A stretch of DNA of 64,000 nucleotides from Sclerurus mexicanus (Eukaryota; Chordata; Aves; Passeriformes; Furnariidae). Below the pieces are notes generated by a model. It searched no databases. It saw only the letters and a list, made by a program, of their open reading frames with translations, and was not told where the DNA came from. How positions within the stretch are numbered: position 1 is the stretch's first letter; each line of letters begins with the position of its first letter. A program made the translations under genes and the position numbers. Positions 25,567-36,800 of the stretch are shown piece after piece. The stretch covers positions 310,001 through 374,000 of the forward strand of contig VWZF01001867.1 of NCBI GenBank assembly GCA_013396755.1. The letters run 5' to 3'.

Positions 25567-27660
25567 TGTTTCTCCTTTGATTAATATGGCTGCCTTTCAC
25601 ATGCACAAGATGTCACAAGTTGCTTGGTGGTCAAGGCAAGGTTTCTGAGGAGGCACTCAGTATGTGTGCACCACAGTGTATGGACACTGGTTTTCAATAT
25701 ACCTTGTTTTCTTTGACTATTAAATGCAAAACTGGGAAGAAGTCCAGAATCTTTAATAGCTAGAATGTATTTCATGCTGATCCCATCTAAATTGGCATCC
25801 TCCGTTGCCAAGTTCTAAAGTGAGGCTGTGATGATGATGAATTTCTCTAATGGGGTTTTTGTTCAGGGCTGCCCAGTATTTGTATTTTCAGTACTGTAAG
25901 ATTCAGACAGAAGGTCTCAGCTTATAAAGGGACCCAATATCTTTCTGGCTGAAATGCCCTTAGGACAGATGCGCTGATATTTTTTTTATTAAATTCTGAT
26001 ATCCTTTTAAAATTTTATGTTGTTACAGTATGTTTCTTAGCGTACTCAGTTGTGTCATTTCACTGTTGAAACTTAGAACAGAGATTTTGTTAAGTTCTTT
26101 GTTGTTCTTCTTGGTGTTATGTCTTGCTGGCTCATGACTTACACCAATATAAGTTCTTAAAATTGTAATGCACAGTAGTAATAGAACAGAACTGTACCAC
26201 CAATACTGTTCTGTAGAAATCAGCGTATTGGTTTTAAGTATGTGTGGAAAAGGGGTCATGCTGTCTTTTCTGGGCATCACATGCAGAAATGAGTTACACA
26301 TGGAATGTGAGCACCTTGCTTGTGAGGGGCTTAAGTCCCCTGACACAAAAAGGGAGCTGGCAAAATTGCTGGGACTTTTCAACACAGAGTTGCATTTAAG
26401 TCATAGTTATTGCAGAAAGGCAACAGCTGCTGCTTCAGAGCATGAGGCACAGGAACTATTGCAGGCACAAGAAAATAATTGTAGATATAGAGGAATTCCA
26501 GAGGGACTGTGTTGCACAAGCCAGTCCATGTTTTGTAACAGAAGCCTGGTGACACAATGCATGGTTTAGTCATAGTAGTGCCCGGAGTGGGCAAATATTG
26601 TACATCTGGAAACATTTAAACTAGAAATTAGTTTCTGGAAAAAAATGGCAAATTACTCAAGGAAAATATAGTCCATTGTTTTAGCCTCTGACTGCATATC
26701 TGCAAGATGTGTGATTCTCCTGACTGCCTGAACCATCACTCCTTTGCTTCTCATGTTCACCAGTAGTATGTGGGGACAGGTGATACGGTAGTGTCAGGGT
26801 TGACAAGCTGACACTCCAGGGGATCTGGCATTTGGGCAGAAATGTCACAGAAAAAGGGCTGGTGAACAGGGAGGAGGGGGAAGTGTTCCTCTCTTCCTCG
26901 CTGCTAGCACTCTGCATCCCACCTGGTTGTCCTGCGCTTTGAGGACATGGATCTGATCCTGTGGGATTTCACCACCTTGGTTAGACATCACCAGGGAAGT
27001 CCTGTGCCCGCTGGGGCAATCTCTCCCACTGGAGTTTGAAATCTCCACTGTAGCACAGCCTGCTTCATTGCCTACTTTCTTCCTGGCCTTCCATCACAGC
27101 AGATTTCCTCTGTTCATTTGCTACACGGAGAGAATTGTTTGGGGGAAAGGGTGAGGGAGCACAGCACACCTCCAGGCTTTTCCCTCTCCACACTGATGCT
27201 GGAGAAGGCTGGCAGGAGCAGAGGTACAGCAAAGCAGGGACCTTACAGAGAATTACCATGCTGTCTGTGACTAATACATGATGTTTGATAGCACACACAT
27301 TTAGAATTACAGTAGTACTGTGTGATTGACATGCTGCCCATCAAAGGGAATATGGGCTGTCCCTGGTGATGTGCTGCCAAGCTACAGGTGGGTCACAGAT
27401 GGAATAGAGATGCCTCCACAGCTGAACTTAGCGGTCGAGCAATAATTCAGGATCTGGTTTTGCTTGTGGCAGAATCTGCAGTGTCTCTAAAGAGTGGCTG
27501 CCTGAAATGGAGAACTGCAGGCCAGTGCAAGAGGTTGTATGTGGCACCGGAGTGTCAGAGCCCAGTGTCTTTTCAGTCATTGGTGTGCCAGCCTGTTCTA
27601 ACTGCTGCCTCCTGCAGAAGCTTTTCAGACGATAATCGCTGTGGTTGTTTGTCATTACAG

Positions 27661-27888
27661 AAGTAACGCTGAAGGTCCATGTAAGCGATGCCAGCACACA
27701 TCAGCCAGTAACTGAAGCCTTCATTGAGATTTTTACCAACCAGATCTCCATTGCATCTGGAACCTCAGGAGCAGATGGCACTGCCTTCCTCAAGTTTCAG
27801 TATAAGTTGGGCAATCAGCTGATAGTGACTGCTAGTAAACATGCATATGTGCCAAATTCTGCACCATGGAAACCTGTAAGATTGCCTG
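27661..27888 (+). CDS. FAM171A1: FAM171A1 exon 2 (start of visible ectodomain)
   Basis: 228 nt in phase 1-1. The acceptor is TCATTACAG and the donor is G|GTAAGAG. It encodes visible residues 1-76, from EVTLKVHVSDAS to KPVRLP; the first codon takes one base from exon 1. The segment with paired hydrophobic strands, a GTSGADGTAFLKF turn and the ASKHAYVPNSAPW stretch looks like a beta-sandwich, carboxypeptidase-regulatory or transthyretin-like fold. The fold is inferred from pattern only. An upstream in-frame TTG/TTT run belongs to the intron, not to the protein. Confidence 0.95.
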
Positions 27889-30800
27889 GTAAGAGATCTT
27901 TATTTTTGTTCTGAGGTAAGATTTTACATCTAAAGGAAGTTACACAGTTTTGTATGATGTGTTTAAGTGCTTGAGATCCTGGGTGGGAGGAGAAACATCT
28001 GCGCCTTTCAAAAATAGTAACGTTTATTCCTCAGTTACAGTGCAGCATCAGCTCTGTGCAGGGATTCACTCTCCTCCTGGCTTGTCCTCGACACAGTCCT
28101 CCATCCGTTTTCAGACAACTCTTGGTGCTCTTACAGCTCCATAGGAAATAGAAATCTATTCCAGATCTTTTTCTTTATGGGAACTCTGTTTCCAAGAGCT
28201 TTGTTTCAGCAGCTGTGCTGCATTCCTTTGTTTCTCTCCCAAGGTGTAGCAACAACTGTTGCACCATAAGCTGGAGTGTACAAAAAAAGTCCTGGCCTTT
28301 TTGTTCTTGGCCATGGCCATAGAGCAGTTTTAATCTGCAGTTATGTTATCCAGATGTAAGGATTTTTGCTAACTTAATTACCATGGTTTTTTCCTTTCAT
28401 GGGAAAACAAATGCAACAGTAATACTTGCATGTTAGTTTTTATCAGAATGCCTCAAAATTGTATGGGAAGAGGAAGACTTTACATTAGTTGTACGTGAGG
28501 GAAAACTGAGTCATGAAGCCTACTTCTGTACCACTAAATAGAAGAGATTGAGGGTGGCTTTCAAACCCTGAGATGTAACATCTCTAGGAAAGTCACATCC
28601 CTAGTTTCATCTGCCTTTCTGCTAATCCCCAGCCACAATTAGGGTCCAAGTAAATTGGGTGTGGTCCCAAGCTTTATTATACGCAAATGACAACTAAATA
28701 TCACCTCAGATTTGATAATTAGCCTGGGCCAAAGCCATGCCAGGTTCTAAGTGCACTAGTATTTAAATAGTATACATGTTCCCAGGGCAGAGTTGAATTC
28801 CATGCCTTGGCTCTCTTTTATTTGTTAATATCAACATAGCCAGAAGGACTGTGTGACTTGCTGCAAGGTCAAGCAGCAAATGTATTTTCAGAGGGGGAAA
28901 GGAACATGAATCGCTTCAAACTCAGAATTATGCTTTAGGCATTTCAGCATGCTGTTTACTTATCTGCATTCACTTGCTTCAGATAAGATAAGACTGACTT
29001 CTTCCACATTTTCTGTACTGTGTTCTGCCACTTTTTCAGCTACTTAATGGAGGTACAGCAAAGACTGTCAGGCTCTTTTGGATGTAGTGAAAGAATAAGA
29101 AATATCTGAGATGAGTTGCAGTCAGGAGAGTTACAAATAAATAAAAGGCAACAATTCTTCACAGCAACAGTAGTCAAAAATTGGAATAGGTTGCCCAGAA
29201 AAGTTGTGAAATCTCTGTCTGGAAAGACATTCCAAACTGTACTGGATACGCCTCTGCTTGGTGGAAGCAGGTGATGTCCAGAAATCCCTTTCAGCCATAA
29301 CTGTTCTGTGACTGTTTAGAAATTCTGTGGGTTTTTTTTTTCTTTTTAAATAAGATGAAGTGCAGCTTCCTCAACATAATTCATGAGCTTCCTTAAGACA
29401 CAGTCTTAAATGATTAAAGCACACAATAACTTTTTCTTGCCTTGTGTCTTGTGTCTTTCTGACTCATATCTTAGGTCTTTTGAATGCAGTTTACTCTTCC
29501 ATAGTGTGGAGTTTCTTTTGTTAGGTTTTTGCTTGTTGCTTTCTCTTAAATAGTGATTTTGAGGGAAGGGAATGAAATGGGGCACTTTTGTTTTAGTAAG
29601 TCATTGAAGTTCAAAGAGCAGTAATTGTATAGGTTCCACAAAATCTTTCTTTCCACGGCTGAAACGTGAGCTTTACTTAGGTAATAGATTCCTTTCACCT
29701 TCTATTCTCCCCCATTGAAACTGGTAGGTAGTTTGCCATTGATTTAATTAGAAGTAGAATCCTTGCTTTTGCTTTCTGTACCTTGAACTTAATACTTTCT
29801 TTGATTAAAGAAACAAAAGTTACAACTTGATACGCCCCATGTAGATTTAATAGGATTGTTCTTAGAATGTCCTGAAAAGGGACATGACATAAAAAGTTCA
29901 GGCCTAAGATACGTAGGCTGTTATTTTTTGTATTGACTAAGATGCCTCTAGTCTTTAAAACTTCCCAAGAACTGTTTGTATTTAAATGCCCTGTATTTAA
30001 AGCACAGTACAGAGGTTTTGAAAAATGTGCAGGCTGTTGTGTTGTTTTTATTTTTAAGCTGGTTTGAATAATGGGGAACATGCAGCATATCTCAGTCTTC
30101 ATTCTGTAGAGTGCAGTCTGAGCGCACTCATACAGCTGAATCCTCACTTCTCGACTATGCCTTTTAACAGTTCGAGAAGCTGTCACCCCACAGGGCAGAT
30201 CCCCCACTCTGAGCAGCGTTACACCCACGGCAGTGTTTTAAGCTGATGTGCCATTCTTTGTGCAGTGGTAAATGAGCTAAGGGCATATTTACTTCAAATG
30301 TGGAAATGATAACCAAAAGGGAGTAGGTTTGAGAGCTGTGGGATGGTAACGTGTAAAGTGCTGTAGCAGAACTTTGCCAAAGGATCGGGATTCTCCCATC
30401 ACAATCAATGTGCATTAGTTATAAACTTACACTGAAAAGCTGTGCAGCCAGTGAACTTGTGATATTATTGTAATAGCTTCAAGAAGGAAGCATTGAGGGT
30501 TTTCCGTTCTCATAATTTGACAGAAATTAACTTTTTTTTATATTAACCAAAATAATTACTAGCTCTTTACCACCTAAGCAGGAGGATTATTTATTTGCAT
30601 AGCGATAAATGGTCGGAGGAAAAGATTAAGATCTCTTTTTCCATTAAAATATTTATCAGCAGAGCCATGACTCCACTTATTAACAGTTCATTAATTTAAC
30701 ATCACTTGAGTTGTTGAAGTGTTCATGACCAAGATGTGCTCATTGGTCTGCTCTTTCCTATGCATAGGTTTTTCTTTGTAAATAATTTGGAAAAAAACAT

Positions 30801-33800
30801 TTGTGACTGGTAATACTTACTTAAAAGGGCACTTTTTTGGGAGTGGTGTATGCAGTGAAGAGATGGCAGTTGCTGAGACAGCACAGTTCAGACTAGCTGG
30901 TAGGGTCACTGTCATGGTTTAACTCCAGCTGTCAACTAAGTACCAGGCATCTGCTCGCTCCTCCCCAGCCTCAGTGGAGTGGAGAGTGAAATCAAAAAAA
31001 GGTTAAAAACCATGGGTTGAGATAACAGTTTAACAATGAAATAAAGTAGAATTTTATAATAATAATTATAATAGACATAACAAAAAGAGAGTGAGGACTA
31101 AACCCCAGGTAAAACAAGTGATGCACAGTCCAGCCCATTCCTGAGCAGCAGTCAATTCCTCCAAGAAAACTCACCCCAGCTTATATACTGGGCATGACGT
31201 TCTGTGGAGTATCCCTTTGGCCAGTTTGCGTCAGCTGTCCTGACTGGTGCAGCTCCTCACTGATGAAACATGGAAAACTGCAAAGTCCTTGATTTAGGGT
31301 AAGCACTACTCAACAACAACCAAAGCATCAGTGTGCCATCAACTTCATGGTCATACTGAATCCCAAGCCCTGTACTTTATTAGCTGCAGGAAAAAACTAA
31401 CCCAGCTGAAACAGGACAGTCAGTCAAAGCAAACCATAGCAGAGGATGATGCTCATGGTATTTCTGGGAGAGGAGAGCTCATCTGGAATAGTTTAGCTGT
31501 AAAAAAGGTAAAAGCTGAGAAGGTGGAGTATAGTATTTCAGGACTTGTCCTTGGTGCAGCCACTCAGGGAAATGTGCGTCCACTTCTGGATCCACACTTC
31601 AAGAAAAATGTTTAAAACTACAGTTTTATCAGGAGTGATTAAAAGATTGGAAAGTATTGCTTACAGGGAAAGACTTTAGAGTGCTTAATTTATTTTGTTC
31701 ACTAGAGAGAAAGTTCAGGGGGTAATTTGATCATAGTCCATCAATACCCTCCTAGAGAACAGGAAACTGGTAAGAGAATTCTTCTGTCTAGTGGTCTTGT
31801 ATAAAAAGAAGATAAAATGGCTGGAAATCTAACCTCAATAAATTTTGATGGGTAAAGAGGCACATAATTTATTTGCCCTGGTCATTATTTACTAGAACAT
31901 TGATGCTGTGGTGTGTTCTTCACCACTGGACACACTAAAAGAAATTTAGATAGTTTTCCTACCACATGTTTTCAAGTTTAGGTACAGCTATTGAATCTGA
32001 AGCAGTAATTAATACAGGGAAGACTGTAGTTTTATAGGAATAAGTCTGGATCATCACTGTCATCCTTCTGGCCTTAAAAACTATGTCTTTCCATCTTCAT
32101 CATGCTGAGAAAAGATTGGGCAGAAAAGCCCAAGGGAAGTTTAGAAGTTATATATTCATTATAGTCTGGCGTATGTGGAAGAAGATGTTGGCATGGTTTA
32201 TTGTATTGAGCTCCCCAGGGTGTCTAAATTATGTTAGCTTTCTTCATACAAATTAAGTTACTGGAGTAAAGACAAACAATTTTTTTAATTGTGTGGCTGT
32301 AGTGCTACTTACACTAGCTTTCTTACTTATGTGGCCCGATGTGTAGATCTGTTTACATGTAGGGCATTAGAAACGAAATTCTCAGCTGTACTTGCAATAA
32401 CATATTTTATTTTAGTGTTCATTTATATTGTTAAGACCATCCTTTAGATGGTGGTTCTTATCAATGTGTTTCTACTAGTTTCTTCTCCTTCCTCCTGTAC
32501 TTCTCCCAAACACTAAAATTTCTGATCTTTAAAAAGAGAATGTATTTCTTAAAACAGAAAAACAGTAGTCTCCCTATTGGTAGCTAACATCTGTATGGCT
32601 CTTGGATTAAGTAATACGTATTAATTTAGGGGAAATTTATGACGTTCCAGAAAATCAAAAGAGTTTGTACTGTTCTTCTATTAACTGGCTCTGGAAATGT
32701 CTTCCTCAGCTTGTGGTCACTTCAGACTGGGATGAATACTTTCCAGGTGCAAATGTAGGATGCTGCCCAGTTACCAAAAATTACTAGTCTGCATTAGTCT
32801 TCTCCGTCTTTGAAAGTCGCATGTGGACTGTAGATAGTCATTCTCTGTCCTGTTTTCATGGATGTGGGAGTCAGGTGTGCTCAGTGGCAAAGGTGTGTGT
32901 GCGTATAGCCACAGCCCCCCACACAGACTGTCAGTACCCAGTGGAGAGGGAGGTCCTTGCAGGCAGACTTCTTGCAACAAATACCATTTATCTGTCGCCT
33001 TTCGCAGCACTGGTAGGATGACAGTAGTTCTGCTATATATAGCACTTCTCTGATGTAGGTGGTGATTCAGTAAGAACATGCTGTATTTTAAAGCAAATTA
33101 CTCAGACTTATTCATCATACTTTGCCTTTCTGTATAACTTACGTAAGCATCTCAAAGTACTTACAAGTTAGGTTCCATTAAAATCTTTCTGAGGTAGGAA
33201 GGGTAGCCACTGCACAGAAAAATAAATCAGCCAGACAGAGTTAGTGTTTCTCTCTTCCCTGTATAATGGCATGTCTTTCTGTGCAGCTGGGAATTGCTCC
33301 ATGAAACCCTGCTTTACACCACGCTCTTCTGTGCTTTGGGCTCCCATGCAGGATGTGCAGGAGGCAAAGCACAGAACACGTTGTTTAGTTCAATAATAAT
33401 TACTCTGGCAATGTACTGTTTGGTTTAGGAAACGCATGTGGTTTCTGTCGTGTATACAGTATGATTTTAATAGTTTGTGTGGCCTGCTTTTGCAGAGATG
33501 AAGAAGAAAGTAAGTGCTGTTGTTGTTGGGTTATGTTTATAAGAATTTAAATATATCCCACTTAAACCACTTCTCTCCCACAGTGTTCTCTTCACTGAGC
33601 CTCGGCCTTCTTCCTGAACGCTCAGCTACTCTGATGGTCTATGACGATGTAGTCCAGATAGTCTCAGGATTCCAAGGTATGCGGACTTTTGGAAGTTGGA
33701 ATTGAAGTTTGAGGGACACTGAACAGCAAGCCTGACAGCCTGATAATTTCTGAACTCTGTCCTGTGGGTGAGACTGGTATTCTGTGGGGAGTTCTGAGTT

Positions 33801-36800
33801 CTCCGAGGAATGCTTCTCTGTGGGATGGTTTTACCAAATTAATAGCTGAATTCATCCCTAACTGCCGTGACTAGGGAATTCAAGTTACATGGTAATAAAG
33901 GAGTTGGGACTTTAGTGTGCTATTGGAGAGCTAGAGATTAAATTTCTTATACTATCTGTTGGATGTTTTTTCATCTAGCCTCATTAAACCATCCTTGCAG
34001 TAGATATTTTCTGGTGTTCTTATTGTCTAAGAATTTTCTGATTCTATTTTGTTTCTTGCTTCCTAGTGTGAATGACTTAGAAATTTTGGGCACAGAAAAA
34101 CTGAAAATTTATCGTATCCGCATTGCTGTATACCCTGTATAAACTTGCATTTCTAAAGTATTTCCTTGGACCCCTTGTCAGACTGCCTGCAAACCCCCAT
34201 ACTGCAGGATTAAACTTACTGTATTGGAAAAATAAAGTTTGAATAGCCTTTTCGTGAGGCCTAACACAGTCGTTAAAGCAACTGTCGTATCAGTCAGGTG
34301 AACAGTGTTTTCTGAGCTGCACAGTAAAGAATAGAAAGTTCATCTGACTTAGTCCAACCTAAAATAGCCCAATTGATGTGATAGCTGAGGTAAGTCTGTT
34401 AACAACAGAACAGGAGCTTTTAAAGATACCTTGATGACCCAGAACAAGAAGACATCCTTCCAGTGAGCGCTCTCATTGTGCATAAATGGCGTCTTACTCA
34501 CATGTCTTATGCTTACCATCATTTTAAACTCTACTGGATAGTTAATAAAGAAGGCAATGCTGCCTTCAGTAATAATCCAAGATAACCTTGTTTTATCTGA
34601 GGGGATATAATACAATTATGCCTTCCTGCCATATTTTTTCCAGTTAGAAACCATCCAGACACAATAGGCTTTTCATTAATGATAGCACTAGATACGACTG
34701 GAGCTGAAAAAGCATTAAACAAATTAGATAGCTGATGGAATGCTCAGAAGAAGCTGGAGAACAGCACAGCTGCTGTACATGTATTCTGCAATTTGAGAGC
34801 TGACATTGTCTAATGGGGTAAATTAGATGGACGGTGAACTGTGTTAAATCATAAGGGATTCCATTAGGCAAAACATGAAACATTGTTTACTGACAGTATT
34901 CTACTATCGGAGTGTATTAAATACTCTTATTCTTATGCAAATGTGCTAATATTGTACAGTTAACTGAAAAAGAACAATATTTTCATGTTAACAGCTTTCT
35001 TCAAAAAAAGGGCGATGTTAAAGGACTAGAGGGACATGTAACAGCTGAGTGAGACTCATAAATATTTTCCACATAATCTTGCTCCTTTCAGTGAATTGAT
35101 ACAGTGTGTTCCCAATATATTTAAATAAGATTAATACAGATTAATTTAAATAAGATTAATAACTGCTTCTGCTGGGATAGCAGAGAAAGAGGAAGAAAGT
35201 GTTACCTGGAGTATCCTAAGGATTGGTATTTGAACTCTCCGTCTTGCCCAATAAAATCTATTTTATGGGTCCAGCCCACATTTTTTTCCTTGGGAATTCT
35301 CTTGTAATGAAGCCTAAATGAAGGACAGCCTAGACATTGTTCCAGTATTTGAATGGAACCTCTCTAGTCTTGATCCAAAATCCTTGTGACCTAGTTTTTC
35401 TCTGTTATTTCTCCAATTTACTTCCCAGTAACCTCGTGCTGCTTCAAAAGAGCTGATCAGGAATTACCTTAGTGCAAAAATGAGAGCAAACCAGAACTCA
35501 TTATACCAGGAACAGGCTGGGAACACTGGTGTTTGAAGCACCAGTCAAAGGGAAAGAATGGCCTGTCTTAGTACAGTAAGTTACCAATTGCGTTTGAATA
35601 ATTAATCAAGCAAGCAACTTATTATGCAATTGAGAAGTTTGTCTGAATTGATGCAGGCAGCTTCATTTTCATGATGGCATTACAATCCACTGCTGTGCTC
35701 TGTCAGTAATTGTGAGGGATGGAGCTGGCCAGCCACTGGGTCATTTGAGTTATTTAATACCAGCACAGTGATGAGCTGAACTTCAGCATTCAGTGAATGG
35801 GAGCTGTATGGGGGCCCTCGATCTGCCTCTGACCTACGAGACACCAGACATAATGAATTAGCAAGACCTCACATTTTGCTTCACATGGATTAAAACTCAA
35901 ATGCTGGTGTCATGCCACATGTCAGACATCCAGTGTGACAAGAGGTGCCTTACAGGGACTCCTTGAGGTTACACCTTCACTGTGCACTGGCAAACTGGAG
36001 CTGACAGCATTTGAATCATGGCTGATGTGTTGACGAGAGGATGTTTAAAGAAGATAAGATCAGTGCTCCACAATCCTTTACCTCATGGCACTCACCAAGT
36101 GGAAAGAGCTCACATGCCCATTTTAGACTTGAATGTGTTTGGGTGTTCTAAGTAAAAACTAGGTATGTTCACATAGAAGCTTTACTAATAATCCACTCCC
36201 AGTGATAGGTGATGACTTGCTGAAAAATAGTCTTAAGAGTGCGGTCAACAGAAATTCCTCCGGTTTACCACTTACCATTCCCTCAGTAAGTCTATTCCCA
36301 AACATATGCCCCAAAGTCCACTATGACCTCTGATAAAGGAGTACATTGGTTTATCTTCTAGCAAAGTGGTGAGAGAAGGTGAAAGCCTTGGTAGCTCCTT
36401 CCCTCACAAGCCTTTCACTCATGGCTCCCAGTCTTCTGCCCCTTTGAAGTTTCTTGCTGGGTCTGGGGAGACCCAGCTGAGGAGCCAAGAGGAGAGTCAG
36501 GGTGAGTGACAAATTCTGGGCAAATACCAGTATTGAGGAGTTGGTTAATCTAAGGTGTGAATTAACTGCTTTGCACTGATTTATTGTATGTGTATGCACT
36601 ATCTGCAGAGGAAGCTGTTTCTTCACCCCCAGTGCTTGTATCCGGGTTGATTGCTGTGCGCGTGTCCTGCCAGGTTTGGAGCTCATGCATAAGAATGCTT
36701 TTTGGTGCCTGTAGGATTCAAGGAATTGAGGTTGGCTTTCTGAGTCCTCCTTGTCTAGTTAAAATTTGGCAGCTCATAGCTCTCCCTGTGCTAAAACCCA

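Larger units (their letters stand above)
1..27660 (+). other. FAM171A1: Intron 1 of FAM171A1 (3' part)
   Basis: These 27.7 kb precede the first recognisable coding exon and contain no convincing exon, CpG-island promoter or signal-peptide reading frame. All open frames here are short and none resembles a known protein. A very long first intron is expected for this gene. The stretch is AT-rich and CpG-poor. It includes a CR1 fragment (16155-16250), a possible MIR relic (about 19435-19500), a GC-elevated patch (10930-12230), simple repeats and possible enhancer-like patches. The intron ends with the acceptor TCATTACAG at 27660, whose polypyrimidine tract is rather weak. That it is a single intron is inferred. 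An unrecognised small non-coding or 5'-UTR exon within it cannot be excluded. Confidence 0.8.
27889..33583 (+). other. FAM171A1: Intron 2 of FAM171A1
   Basis: A 5.7-kb intron from GTAAGAG to CTCTCCCACAG. It contains a possible MIR relic (28845-28925), a CR1 3' end (29040-29325), an AT-rich segment with a POU octamer (30480-30740), a solo LTR on the opposite strand (30910-31418) and an old CR1/L3-like element (31480-32090). The remainder shows no exon or RNA gene that I can support. Confidence 0.9.

Noticed and set aside
29695..30228. 177-codon open frame on the minus strand in intron 2
   Set aside because: The translation has no family resemblance, and the region shows ordinary intronic texture. 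No promoter or poly(A) context is visible. An expression search would be needed to revive it.
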